From Luteipulveratus halotolerans (lineage in GTDB: Bacteria > Actinomycetota > Actinomycetes > Actinomycetales > Dermatophilaceae): a stretch of DNA of 64,000 bases. Of the stretch, positions 8,923-17,254 are shown piece by piece. The notes below the pieces were generated by a model. The model searched no databases and was not told the DNA's origin. It worked only from the letters and a program-made list of their open reading frames with translations. Positions within the stretch are counted from its first letter, which is position 1. Each line of letters begins with the position of its first letter. The stretch spans positions 103,151 through 167,150 of the forward strand of contig NZ_LAIR01000003.1 in NCBI RefSeq assembly GCF_001247745.1, read 5' to 3'. Both the position numbers and the translations under genes were made by a program.

Positions 8923-9839
8923 GCCGCGAGGATCGAGATCGTGACCGGGATGGCCAGGGCGACGCCGAACACCGCAACCAGACCCATCAGCGGTGCTGAC
9001 ATGTTGGTCGTGGCCTTGTTCGCCGCCTCGTGCTCCTCGTTCAGGATGCGGTCCTGGAGCCCGGCAGCGCGCTCGACGAGGACGTGCTGGACGGCACCTC
9101 CGCTTTCTCCTGCGAGGCGCATGATGTCGCCCACTTCGGTGATCTCCGGGATGCCGGTCTGCTGACCGAGTCGGGTGAGAGCGTCCCACGGCTGCTGATG
9201 CGCCCAGCGCGCCCGAGTGAGCTCACGCTGGAGACGTACGAACATCCACGACTGGCCCATCTCGGCCGCGGCGTACATCGTCGTGGCCGCTCCGGCTGCG
9301 GCACCTCGCTGGATCGCAGTCAGCTGCAGGTAGGCGACGACGGCCTGGCGGAACTCATCGCGTGCCAGAGCGCCGTTCTTGCGGATCGTCAGGTCGGGCA
9401 AGAACCAGAAGACGGCCGCCAGGACGATGCCGAGAACCGCTGGCAGCGTCACCGGAAGACGCGACGAGGGCATCAGTGCCCCGGCGGCGCTGATGGCCGC
9501 CGGGAAGGCTAGCCCGATGCTCGCACCGCCCGCCTTGTCGGCCCAGTACTTGGTGGTGCTGATGCCGAGCAACTCCAGGTCCCGGACCGGCGGCGTGAAC
9601 CCTGACCGGGTCGACAGCTGCTGGTCCAGATGCGTGCCCACCTTGGTCAGAAGGTCCGACTTGGGCGTGACCTTGGCACGCGGTGCAGGTTCCAGGGCGT
9701 CACGCAGTCGGTTCGGGCTCAACCGGTCGAGTGCGTCCTCGAGGTTTGGCTGGGTGTTCGGCACGGCCGCACCGATGACCAGCGCGGCACCGAGGCCGGC
9801 GAGGACGAACAGGGCGACGACCAGCAGGACGGGGTTCAC
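8919..9839 (-). CDS. tadC: TadC-like inner-membrane pilus platform protein
   Basis: 306 residues with a GTG start overlapping the TadB-like gene. N-terminal membrane helix, two central helices, a cytoplasmic T2SSF (GspF/TadC) helical domain (GAAAGAATTMYAAAEMGQSW...LTRLGQQTGIPEITEVGDIMRLA), and a C-terminal membrane helix ending TISILAA. With TadB it forms the membrane platform on which TadA acts. Confidence 0.85.
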   Translation of the reverse strand: MNPVLLVVALFVLAGLGAALVIGAAVPNTQPNLEDALDRLSPNRLRDALEPAPRAKVTPKSDLLTKVGTHLDQQLSTRSGFTPPVRDLELLGISTTKYWADKAGGASIGLAFPAAISAAGALMPSSRLPVTLPAVLGIVLAAVFWFLPDLTIRKNGALARDEFRQAVVAYLQLTAIQRGAAAGAATTMYAAAEMGQSWMFVRLQRELTRARWAHQQPWDALTRLGQQTGIPEITEVGDIMRLAGESGGAVQHVLVERAAGLQDRILNEEHEAANKATTNMSAPLMGLVAVFGVALAIPVTISILAA

Positions 9840-10690
9840 GCGCTTGCTCCCTTCGGCGAGCTGGGTGGGAGCAGCCTGGTCGGCGGCTTGAAGGTGGACG
9901 CGGCCTTGAGCCACCAGAAGCAGAGGACGAATGCGCCGAGGATGAAGAGCAGCACGATCTGTCCGGCGGGTGTGCGGTAGAACTCGCCCATCTCGCTCTG
10001 GACCAGCCAGCCGAGCATCAGTGCCGCGACCCCCATGACCCAGCGTGCCGACCAGCGGGGTGTGCTGCGATCCGACTCGATCGCGCGACGCTGTCGCACC
10101 TGAGCCGAGATCTGGGTGGCGAGTCCATTCAAGATCTGCGTCAGCCCGCGCCCGGACGCTGATTCCGCCATGACCAACGTGCACGCGATGAGGTCACCGG
10201 CGACGTCGTCGACCTCATCCGCCCATGCCCGTAGAGCGACCTCCGGGCTCTGGCGCGCCCGCAGTCGAGTGACGAGCTTCTCGTTTGGGCCTCGCAACCG
10301 CGCGGGGGTTGAGGTCAGCGTGGCGCTGATGGCGCCGGTCACCGACGTCGTGGCCGTGACGCTGGCCAGATTTCGGGTGTACTGCTCCAGCGCGTCCAGC
10401 AGCTCGATGCGGTCCCGGTCGCTCTTGCTGCTGAGCAACCGCGGCACACCCACCACGGCGGCTGGGAGCACCACGATCAGCGCCAGCCACCCGGTGAACA
10501 CGGCGGCGACGAGGCCGCCGCCCGCCGCGACGATCGCGCGCTTCTGCTCCTGATCAGTCAGCTGCAGCCGACCCTTGCGCCGGCGCCGAGCGGGGGTCCC
10601 ATCGGCTCCATCTCTTCCGGCGAGGGCGGTCAGGAACAGGAGCAGTCCGCCTGCGAAGCCGGCCCCGACCAGAACACCGAGGACGTTCAT
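9836..10690 (-). CDS. tadB: TadB-like pilus platform protein
   Basis: 284 residues, T2SSF family, paired with TadC as usual. Hydrophobic segments at about residues 5-25, 55-80, 220-240 and 250-270 surround a cytoplasmic helical domain (ALRAWADEVDDVAGDLIACTL...ESASGRGLTQILNGLA). Four-base overlaps on both sides. Confidence 0.85.
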   Translation of the reverse strand: MNVLGVLVGAGFAGGLLLFLTALAGRDGADGTPARRRRKGRLQLTDQEQKRAIVAAGGGLVAAVFTGWLALIVVLPAAVVGVPRLLSSKSDRDRIELLDALEQYTRNLASVTATTSVTGAISATLTSTPARLRGPNEKLVTRLRARQSPEVALRAWADEVDDVAGDLIACTLVMAESASGRGLTQILNGLATQISAQVRQRRAIESDRSTPRWSARWVMGVAALMLGWLVQSEMGEFYRTPAGQIVLLFILGAFVLCFWWLKAASTFKPPTRLLPPSSPKGASA

Positions 10691-12273
10691 GCCGTCCCCT
10701 CGACCTGCGCAAGGGTCGCCAACGGACGCGGCCAGGTCCCGTTCTGCGGCGCCAGCCAGCTGCGGTCGAAGCCGATCAGCTCGAGGTCCTCCAGCCAGGA
10801 GGGCAGGTTCCCGGTCGGAACCGCCCGACCGTCAGGGCCGGGTTCGTACAACGTGTCGTGACCGACACCGTTGCGGCTGTCCTCGGAGGGGAAGACCTCC
10901 CAGATCTCGCGGACGTAGCGATGCTTCTTGCCGCCGACCGGGGTCTCGTCGCGGACGCCGAGGTTGACGATGAGTTGCACGTTCTCGGCGACCATCCTGT
11001 AGGCCAGCTCGCTGTCGACCTGAGGGCTCTTGATAGCGCAGGTGACCAGGCGTCCGATCGTGTCGCGGCACGACTTTGCGTGGATGGTGCACACGCTGCC
11101 CTTCGCAGTCTCCATTGCCTCGAACATCACGATGACCTCCGGACCGCGGACCTCGCCGACCACGATGCGATCGACCGACTGTCGCAGCGACTTCTTGGCG
11201 ATGTCCTGGAGAGTGATCTCGCCCTGTCCGTCCTCCCCGCCAGGGCGATACTGCGCGGGCCACACCATCGGGTGGCGATCCTCACTCTTGTGAAGCGCCA
11301 GCTCGTACTCGGTTTCGATCGTTGCGAGGCCGACGGTCGGGTCGAGCTCGTGCAGCATGGCCCGCATGGCGGTGGTCTTGCCCGCGCTTGGCAGTCCGGA
11401 GACAACGACGCTCACACCGGCCCGGATGGCAGAGGCGAGGAACTCTTGTACCGACGGCGAGAGCATGTCCAACTCGACCAGCTCTGCGAGGTCGCGGTCG
11501 GTGAAGCCCTGCCGCCGGATCGTCACGGTCGGCCACGGCAAGTAGAACGCCGCCGCGGATAGGCGATGGCCTTCCTTGCCCAGCGGCATGTCCAGGTCGG
11601 GCTGGGCGTAGTTGAACGGCCGCTCGCCGCCGACCGCATCACGGCCGAGCATCCGCAGGTCCTCGATCAGCTCCTCGTCGGAGGCCGCCGCCGGCGGACC
11701 CTTGACCTTGCGCCCATCGCCGTAGACCAACCACACGTTGTGGCTACCGCGCACCAGGATGTCTTCTAGGCCCGGCTCGTCCAGGAACCGTTGCAACCGG
11801 CCGATGCCGAACAAGGAGTCGAGGATGGCTGAGGTGAGAGCGGACAGCTCACGACGGGTGAAGGCGGGTTCTCCCTCAGCGACACGCTCTGACTGCACGA
11901 TCGTCAGCTGCTCGTCGATCAGCTGACGCGCGGCGGCCTCATCGCGGCTGCGGTCCAGGCCGCGCGCCAGATGGAGATCCTCGTCGGGGTCGTTGAACTG
12001 CCCGTTGGCCGGAAGGACGCGATCTGAGATTTTCTCTCGCAGCACCCGGACCAACGACCAATCGACGGCGTCCAACTCTGCACGCGTCGGGGCCTCCACC
12101 CGTCCGGTCGCCCGGCTCTCGGGGTCGAGGTCAGCCAGTGCGCGCAACGCTGGGCCACCTGCCGGGTGGTCAACATCGTCGTGGGTGTTGCCCGCAACCG
12201 CCACGCGGTGCGCAAACAGCGGAAGATCGGACGGGGTCCGTCCCGTGCGGCCGGCGAAGTCCTGCTCTGTCAT
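10687..12273 (-). CDS. tadA: TadA/CpaF-type secretion ATPase
   Basis: 528 residues. Walker A SGLPSAGKTTAMRAM near residue 295, Asp/Glu-rich box after it (IETEYELALHK), Walker B region IVVGEVRGPEVIVMFEAM, and His box CTIHAKSCRDTIGRL. It powers pilus assembly from the cytoplasm. The chosen ATG begins MTEQDFAGR and overlaps the TadZ-like gene; the open frame further upstream lies within that gene. Confidence 0.92.
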   Translation of the reverse strand: MTEQDFAGRTGRTPSDLPLFAHRVAVAGNTHDDVDHPAGGPALRALADLDPESRATGRVEAPTRAELDAVDWSLVRVLREKISDRVLPANGQFNDPDEDLHLARGLDRSRDEAAARQLIDEQLTIVQSERVAEGEPAFTRRELSALTSAILDSLFGIGRLQRFLDEPGLEDILVRGSHNVWLVYGDGRKVKGPPAAASDEELIEDLRMLGRDAVGGERPFNYAQPDLDMPLGKEGHRLSAAAFYLPWPTVTIRRQGFTDRDLAELVELDMLSPSVQEFLASAIRAGVSVVVSGLPSAGKTTAMRAMLHELDPTVGLATIETEYELALHKSEDRHPMVWPAQYRPGGEDGQGEITLQDIAKKSLRQSVDRIVVGEVRGPEVIVMFEAMETAKGSVCTIHAKSCRDTIGRLVTCAIKSPQVDSELAYRMVAENVQLIVNLGVRDETPVGGKKHRYVREIWEVFPSEDSRNGVGHDTLYEPGPDGRAVPTGNLPSWLEDLELIGFDRSWLAPQNGTWPRPLATLAQVEGTA

Positions 12274-13061
12274 GCTCCTACTCCCAGGTCGTCGCGGTAG
12301 CTCTGCTCGTGCTCGCGCATCGCGTCCAGCGCATGGGTCACTGACCCGACGTAGCTGGCGAATCGCCGCTTGTTCGGAGCCTTGGCACCCAGGTGATAGA
12401 CCGCCGCATCTGTCGGCCGGTGCGGAATCCTGGCCACGACCGGGCTGGGCTGGAAGGGCGGGGCAATCTCCGTCACTGAAAACCCTTCGCGTGGCGGTTC
12501 GACCGCCACGACCGCGACCTTCGTGGTTTCGCCCACCTCGCCGATCCGCGCTCGGATGCTCGGAAGCACGATCGAGGTCGTGTTGATCCCCGGAAGGTGT
12601 GCCCAGGTGAACACAGCCACCGCGTCCGCTACGCGCAGCAGAGGCTGCGGTGCCGTCTTGCTCGACCAACGACCAAGGTCGATGAAGATGTCCTGGTCGG
12701 TGCCGTCGCTGATTCGCCGCAGCGCCGCGGCGAGCGGGTCCCAGAGATTCGCCAGCGCACCGGCCTGATCGGGTTCTGCGACGGCAGGCAGCACGTGGGC
12801 CGTATCAGACCCGGGGATTGGCATCGCCTGAGCCTGGATGTGCTCGATCAGACTCAGCCCAGCCGGTCGCATAGCCAGAGACAGCACCGAGCTCGTGTGC
12901 GCCCAGCGCGAGCGGAACGCGCCCGCGAGAACGGGTGAGCCGCCTGTAGCGTCAGCCTCAACCAGTAGCGCCCCCGGTGCCCCCGATTGCATGGCCCAGG
13001 CGACTGCAGTCGTGGTCACGCCCGGCGAGCCAGTGGCGCTGGTCATCACGAAGATCGACAT
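12270..13061 (-). CDS. TadZ/CpaE-like ParA-family protein
   Basis: 263 residues starting MSIFVMTSATGSPGVTTTAVAWA, where the deviant Walker A of MinD/ParA proteins is recognisable but the second Lys/GKT is replaced by GVTT, so nucleotide binding may be weak. This is usual for CpaE-type proteins encoded before TadA, which localise the pilus machine. Four-base overlap with tadA. Confidence 0.78.
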   Translation of the reverse strand: MSIFVMTSATGSPGVTTTAVAWAMQSGAPGALLVEADATGGSPVLAGAFRSRWAHTSSVLSLAMRPAGLSLIEHIQAQAMPIPGSDTAHVLPAVAEPDQAGALANLWDPLAAALRRISDGTDQDIFIDLGRWSSKTAPQPLLRVADAVAVFTWAHLPGINTTSIVLPSIRARIGEVGETTKVAVVAVEPPREGFSVTEIAPPFQPSPVVARIPHRPTDAAVYHLGAKAPNKRRFASYVGSVTHALDAMREHEQSYRDDLGVGA

Positions 13062-13065
13062 CAGC

Positions 13066-13839
13066 TCACCGGCTCTCCGGCATCGGGTCCAGCACGAGCG
13101 CCATCGAGCCCAAGCTGGCGGCCGTGGCGACTGTCGGAGCGTCTTCCGTCGAGACACTGACATCAACCGTCGTGAGGCCGTCCTGGCTACTGCTCGTCCC
13201 GATCGCAACGATCTGCGCCCGCCATGTCTGACCGACCAACAGCCCCTTCGGTAGCGCGTTCGCCTGGGTGCCCTGTCCAGCACCGAGGACCAGGCGCACC
13301 TGCTGGCCGGCCGTCAGGCCGGCAGCGGGGCGCTGGCCAAGTTTCACCGCGATACCGACCGTGCTGCGCCCAGCGATCGGCCCGAACCGATCGGCCACCA
13401 TCGCAGGGCTCACCAGGGTCCCGGCCGGAAGGTCTCCGGTGACGTAACGGCCAACCAGCGAGCCGATCTGCTCCTGGCTGACGCTGTTGAGACCCTTGCC
13501 GTTGGTCACCTGTTTGGTCGTGAGGTCCGACCGCTGCAGCGAGTCTCCCGCTTCCACGCTGTGCCGCAGCACCAAGACCGACTCGGGCTTCTCTCCCCGA
13601 GTCACCAAGGCACCACCGGCCAGGCCGCACACCACCATCAGCGCAACTCCGGCCGCAATCCGCGTCCGGCTTCTGCGAGTGCGGACCGACGGCGGCGTCG
13701 GCCTCAGGGGTGCCTTCTGCGCAGTATCAGCGGTCGCCACCACCGCGGGCTGCTTGGCCTGCTGCTCGGAGATCTTCGAGCCACCGCCCTTCGTCTCGGA
13801 CGTCTTGGTGTCGTCAGTGACTACCCGGCGCGCCGTCAT
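13066..13839 (-). CDS. SAF-domain pilus protein (CpaB/RcpC-like)
   Basis: 257 residues: basic, disordered N terminus; one membrane helix (IAAGVALMVVCGLAGGALV, about residues 62-80); then a SAF domain (VLVLRHSVEAGDSLQRSDLTTKQV...VGRYVTGDLPAGTLVSPAMV) as in RcpC/CpaB. Its ATG overlaps the TGA of the 18-codon leader frame, suggesting translational coupling. Four bases separate it from the TadZ-like gene. Confidence 0.82.
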   Translation of the reverse strand: MTARRVVTDDTKTSETKGGGSKISEQQAKQPAVVATADTAQKAPLRPTPPSVRTRRSRTRIAAGVALMVVCGLAGGALVTRGEKPESVLVLRHSVEAGDSLQRSDLTTKQVTNGKGLNSVSQEQIGSLVGRYVTGDLPAGTLVSPAMVADRFGPIAGRSTVGIAVKLGQRPAAGLTAGQQVRLVLGAGQGTQANALPKGLLVGQTWRAQIVAIGTSSSQDGLTTVDVSVSTEDAPTVATAASLGSMALVLDPMPESR

Positions 13840-13892
13840 CGGCGTGCACCTCCTCGAGCGGCCTCGTGGACCGCCGTGCTGTTCGTCGTCAT
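13836..13892 (-). CDS. 18-codon leader ORF of the pilus operon
   Basis: ATG with a strong AAAGGAG site eight bases upstream begins MTTNSTAVHEAARGGARR and ends in an ATGA overlap with the SAF gene, which has no strong ribosome site of its own. It is the first frame after the presumed promoter. It may act as a translation-coupling leader or attenuator; a shortened first gene is the alternative. Confidence 0.5.
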   Translation of the reverse strand: MTTNSTAVHEAARGGARR

Positions 13893-14018
13893 CTCAGATC
13901 TCCTTTGCCCTTCCGCATCCAGAAGGCCTTGGCCCCCCTCAAGCGGTCGCGTCCTAGTTGGAACGATACACATGCACTAGTGCTTATGGACCGCTCGTCC
14001 ACAGCCGCCCTGCAGGCT
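13893..14018 (-). promoter_or_regulatory. Promoter region of the pilus operon
   Basis: The 126 bases between the leader ORF and the next gene hold no coding sequence. They contain the 10-bp palindrome GCACTAGTGC at 13974-13983, a plausible operator about 85 bases before the leader start. I could not assign -35/-10 boxes with confidence. A similar TTGCACTAGTGG occurs before the gene at 44405. Confidence 0.4.
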
Positions 14019-14390
14019 CTACGCCGGCAGGGCTTCCCCACCCAGTCGCGCGGCCAGCGCCTCCCCGTGCTCGGCTAGCAGGGTAAGTCGGTGCCACTCG
14101 TCGAGCTGGTCGACAGAGATCACCTCGGCCTGCTCGATCCTGCACAGGCGCACCCGCCATACCCGCACGACCGCGGCTAGAGCCTGCACGAGGCCTTCTG
14201 GACGGACCCCGCGCAATCGAACCCAGCCCTGGTCAACGACCACGGCGAGACCTCGACCTGCACCCGCCACTCCCCCGGTCAGCCGGACGACTTCTTCCAC
14301 CGTGCGCCCGTAGCAGCCTGGCCACACAGGGACCTCGACAACGTCTCGGTCGCCACCGATCGACCCATCCACATCCCCGCTCATACCCAT
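14019..14390 (-). CDS. Hypothetical protein, 123 aa
   Basis: Coding character is reasonable (QLDEWHRLTLLAEHGEALAARL at the C terminus) but no family is recognised. It lies upstream of the pilus operon in the same direction. Starts at MGMSGDVDG; the second Met is also possible. It may be a small regulator, given its place before the operon promoter; that is only position-based. Confidence 0.5.
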   Translation of the reverse strand: MGMSGDVDGSIGGDRDVVEVPVWPGCYGRTVEEVVRLTGGVAGAGRGLAVVVDQGWVRLRGVRPEGLVQALAAVVRVWRVRLCRIEQAEVISVDQLDEWHRLTLLAEHGEALAARLGGEALPA

Positions 14391-14426
14391 CGGACAACTC
14401 CGGTGGCCGATGCCTTAGGCGTGAGA

Positions 14427-14640
14427 ACCCGGACGGCGAGTCTTCGAGCGCAGGGGGGACGCGAGCCCCGCCGTCCGGGAGTTGAACTGGGGTGGAGGCC
14501 AGGCATGTGGGCCTGCCGAGGCCTCCACCCCGAGAGCGTCGAACCAGTCATCGGGTACCCGGATCCGAGCTCTCTGCACCCGTAATCCCCTACGGGTGCC
14601 GCATGGCGCGGCGCTGCCGCGCCGATCAAGTCACATCGTC
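14427..14640. other. Cluster of three stem-loops, no gene
   Basis: Between divergent genes lie a hairpin with arms CGGACGGCG/CGCCGTCCG, one with 12-bp perfect arms GGGGTGGAGGCC (14489-14500) and GGCCTCCACCCC (14520-14531), and one with GGCGCGG/CCGCGCC near 14615. No open frame here looks real. Candidates are a structured leader RNA or a single-strand replication or transfer signal; the sequence does not decide. Confidence 0.45.
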
Positions 14641-14667
14641 CTGAGTGCCCCACCACTCGCCCCTATC

Positions 14668-14683
14668 TGTTCGGATACGAACA
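14668..14683. promoter_or_regulatory. Operator 1, TGTTCG-N4-CGAACA
   Basis: A perfect 6-4-6 inverted repeat with spacer GATA, upstream of the regulator gene starting at 14801. The same arms recur at 14745-14760. Two identical dyads before a DNA-binding protein gene indicate autoregulation. Confidence 0.65.
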
Positions 14684-14744
14684 GGTACGAGTGTTCAGCG
14701 GGCGAAGTCAGCGGAGGGAATGACTTCGGTCAGGACTTGGTAAA

Positions 14745-14760
14745 TGTTCGAATGCGAACA
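14745..14760. promoter_or_regulatory. Operator 2, TGTTCG-N4-CGAACA
   Basis: Second copy of the dyad, spacer AATG, 77 bases after the first and ending 40 bases before the ATG at 14801, so it would overlap the promoter of that gene. A further TGTTCG half-site lies at about 14778. Confidence 0.65.
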
Positions 14761-14800
14761 CCTGAACTCTGTTGCTCTGTTCGCCCGCTACAGTTCGGCC

Positions 14801-15175
14801 ATGCCGGCCACGTTCCAAGACGGGAAGACGGGCGAACGACTGAATCGCCTCTTCCACACCGTCGTCATCGAGTCGGCGACGAAGGGTGTTGAGACCCTTA
14901 GCCCGAACCGGCTGGCGGCGGAGATGGCCGATCGCGGCTACGCCTACGGCGGCTCGACCTTGCGCAAGGTCCGCAACGGCGATCACGATCCGCCGGGCCG
15001 CGCGCTACTGGGAATCTGTATCACCGTCAGCGAGCTCACCGGCATCGAGGTAACGCCGGACTACTTCTTCGTAGCCGAGACGGCTACCCGTGTCGAGTCT
15101 GAGCTGGATGCGCGCAAGCGCGCGATCGAGGAGAGGCTACGCGGGCGCGACCTGACGCCGCCGGGCGACGGGTGA
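14801..15175 (+). CDS. XRE-like transcriptional regulator
   Basis: 124 residues starting MPATFQDGKTGE. The central part (LAAEMADRGYAYGGSTLRKVRNGDHDPPGRALLGICITVSEL) fits a Cro/C1-type helix-turn-helix, followed by a short charged C-terminal helix. An in-frame upstream ATG exists but lies over the operator, so the later ATG is preferred. The 3' end overlaps the convergent MFS gene by 39 bases. Likely autorepressor through the two TGTTCG dyads. Confidence 0.65.
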   Translation: MPATFQDGKTGERLNRLFHTVVIESATKGVETLSPNRLAAEMADRGYAYGGSTLRKVRNGDHDPPGRALLGICITVSELTGIEVTPDYFFVAETATRVESELDARKRAIEERLRGRDLTPPGDG

Positions 15176-16345
15176 CACGAACACGATCGCCGCGGCGACA
15201 GCGAGTGTCACGGCAGTGGTGACGCCGGCAGTGGCTACCGATGTGACGCCGGCGAGCCAGCCATACAAGGCATAGCCAACCGGCTGCAGGCCGGCAATCG
15301 ACATCGTCACCATGCTCATGACCCTGCCCATGTACTCAGGGGGCGTCTCTGTCTTGATGTCGCCCATCATCAGCGCGGCGCCGGCCCCGAAGAACGCACC
15401 CATCAACGCTGCAAAGCCACAAACGATCAGCGGCGCGCCCGCGACGGCCATCCCTGCCAGGCCAACGCAACCACCAAGGACGAACATCAGCGACCACCGC
15501 AGCCCGTGCGCAACGTAGCGGCGGCCGACGGCGATGAAGCCCGCACCGATGAGACTCCCGACGAAGAAACCGACGTAGCCGAGCCCGTACTGACCGGCCG
15601 ACCAGTTGTTGTCTCGACCCGTCAAGGCGACGCCAGTCACTAGAGGCGCCAGAGTGAGGCCATTGACGATCGCGAACAGGGCCAGCAGTGTCGCGAGCTG
15701 AGGTCGACCAAGGGCGTAGCTGAATCCCGCACGCACCATCTCAAGCAGCTGACCGTCCACTCTGGCAGGTGACCGCAGCCCGCGACGGTGAAGTGCAACT
15801 ACCGAAACGAGGGCCAAGCCGAGGACCGCAGCGCCGGTCACCGCAGCCGCCGAGGCGCCCTGCCACCCGATCAGAACAGCGGCGATCGGAGTCGCGGCCG
15901 CCGTGGCGGTCTTGTTGATCCACGACAAAACACCTTGGAATGACCTCAGATGTTCGCGGTCAACTACGAGCGTCCCAGCACTCTCCATCGCAGGCAGGTG
16001 TACGCCGTCCGCGAAGCCGAACGCCAGCGCGACTCCGGTCAGAGCCCAGCTCGACAGCGGTGACGCGGTCAGCACCCAGCCGAACGCCAGCATGAGCACG
16101 ACACGCGCGGCAAGGCTCCAGATCGCCGCCTCTACGACGCCGGCGCGGTCGGCGACAGCCCCGCCGAACACTGTCACGACCGCCCGGCTCAACGTGCCGA
16201 CCGTCATGATCAGACCGAACGACAGCGCGCTACCTGAGTGCGCGGCCGCCCAGGCCAAGATCACGTAGAAGAACTGATCAGCACCCCGATCAGCGCCGTG
16301 CCCGGCGAGGAACACTCGGGACGTCGGGTTATTCCAGGACCTCAC
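15137..16345 (-). CDS. MFS transporter
   Basis: 402 residues with about 12 hydrophobic segments; the family loop motif is present in the form GGAVADRAG (after helix 2). Closest in pattern to multidrug/macrolide-type major facilitator exporters. Start taken at the GTG giving VRSWNNPTSRVFLAGHGADRGADQF; an ATG 14 codons earlier is possible. It overlaps the ArsR-like regulator gene upstream by 17 bases, so the two form one unit and the regulator probably controls it. Confidence 0.82.
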   Translation of the reverse strand: MRSWNNPTSRVFLAGHGADRGADQFFYVILAWAAAHSGSALSFGLIMTVGTLSRAVVTVFGGAVADRAGVVEAAIWSLAARVVLMLAFGWVLTASPLSSWALTGVALAFGFADGVHLPAMESAGTLVVDREHLRSFQGVLSWINKTATAAATPIAAVLIGWQGASAAAVTGAAVLGLALVSVVALHRRGLRSPARVDGQLLEMVRAGFSYALGRPQLATLLALFAIVNGLTLAPLVTGVALTGRDNNWSAGQYGLGYVGFFVGSLIGAGFIAVGRRYVAHGLRWSLMFVLGGCVGLAGMAVAGAPLIVCGFAALMGAFFGAGAALMMGDIKTETPPEYMGRVMSMVTMSIAGLQPVGYALYGWLAGVTSVATAGVTTAVTLAVAAAIVFVSPVARRRQVAPA

Positions 16346-16970
16346 GTGCCTTGTCCCCCTGCTCTCGAGCGCCAGGCTCATAACCACGGATACGGAACGG
16401 CATCGCGCTGAACGTCACCGCGACGACCTGCCGGTCCTCGCCGCCCTCCCCGTCCTTGCTGGCCGCTGCTTGGTGTCGCTTGACCACAGTGGCAATCTCG
16501 CGCTCAAGCGCCGCAACTTGCTGTGGAGTCATCTCAACCGGCCAGTACATATTGGACGCCGACTCAGTCCACGCGGGGCTCCAGCGCCCAGCGCGACGTT
16601 CCGCTAGGAACTCGCGGCGCCGATCCTCCTTCAGCTGCTCGTTGACCATCTCCATCGAGCCCTGCGCTAGATACCTCTGAGGGTCCGACTTCTGCAGGTT
16701 CCGAGGCCAGCTCCACTCGACCCGCATCGGAAGAGCTTCCCAGCGGCGCTCATGCCCCTTGCCCCCAAGAAACTTCACGAGCGCGGCGTTCTCGAGGACC
16801 TCGAGCTGCTGCTTCAAGCCCCCTCGTGCTTCTGGGGCCAACGATCTCGACAGGAGGCCGAATGTCGACGAGCCGATGATGTACAGCGTCTCGTACAGCT
16901 TCCATCGCACAGGATCGGCCAGTGCCGCGGCTTGGACGGTCCCCAGATCGCTGGAGTCTTCCTCGGGCAT
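16329..16970 (-). CDS. ArsR-type HTH regulator
   Basis: 213 residues. The N-terminal 95 residues form a winged helix-turn-helix (AAALADPVRWKLYETLYIIGSSTFGLLSRSL...LKQQLEVLENAALVKFLGGKG) like ArsR-type regulators; the rest is a long helical, charged effector or dimer domain. First gene of a two-gene unit with the MFS transporter, so a ligand-responsive exporter regulator is the natural inference. Confidence 0.72.
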   Translation of the reverse strand: MPEEDSSDLGTVQAAALADPVRWKLYETLYIIGSSTFGLLSRSLAPEARGGLKQQLEVLENAALVKFLGGKGHERRWEALPMRVEWSWPRNLQKSDPQRYLAQGSMEMVNEQLKEDRRREFLAERRAGRWSPAWTESASNMYWPVEMTPQQVAALEREIATVVKRHQAAASKDGEGGEDRQVVAVTFSAMPFRIRGYEPGAREQGDKAREVLE

Positions 16971-17070
16971 GCCCGCAACCCTAAGTCGGCCTGGGCCGAT
17001 CCGGTGGCCTCGTCACCTGCGGAACTTCTACACTTGGCGCATCCGCCGTTCCGATGCCCAGGAGGACGAC

Positions 17071-17184
17071 ATGAAGAAGGTCGCCGCTGTAGTCGCCCTT
17101 GGTGTCGCAGTCATGTTTTCGGCACCCGCCGCGCCCGCCCAGGCTGCGCACGTGGTTCCGATGACTAACTGCTCGTTCTGCTAG
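17071..17184 (+). CDS. Secreted mini-peptide precursor, 37 aa
   Basis: A strong AGGAGG site lies before the ATG. The product is MKKVAAVVALGVAVMF... with Lys-Lys, a hydrophobic core and a signal peptidase site AQA/A, leaving a mature peptide of about 12 residues, AHVVPMTNCSFC, with two Cys three apart. A near-perfect terminator follows 20 bases after the stop, so it is a single-gene transcript. The convergent neighbour encodes a double-HTH regulator. Function unknown: signalling peptide, small bacteriocin or leader-only protein are options. Confidence 0.7.
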   Translation: MKKVAAVVALGVAVMFSAPAAPAQAAHVVPMTNCSFC

Positions 17185-17204
17185 CGCAACTACACCACAC
17201 ATCG

Positions 17205-17238
17205 AAGACGGCTGGCGCTTGACCGCGCCAGCCGTCTT
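17205..17238 (+). terminator. Rho-independent-type terminator
   Basis: A 14-bp perfect stem AAGACGGCTGGCGC / GCGCCAGCCGTCTT with a 6-base loop, between the mini-peptide gene and the convergent regulator gene. It can serve both directions. Confidence 0.8.
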
Positions 17239-17254
17239 CCAGCTCCGGAAGACG

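Noticed and set aside
14550..14575. String resembling a cloning polylinker (GGTACCCGGATCCGAGCTC)
   Set aside because: It differs from vector polylinkers, has no vector sequence around it and lies in a natural hairpin-rich interval; treated as coincidence.
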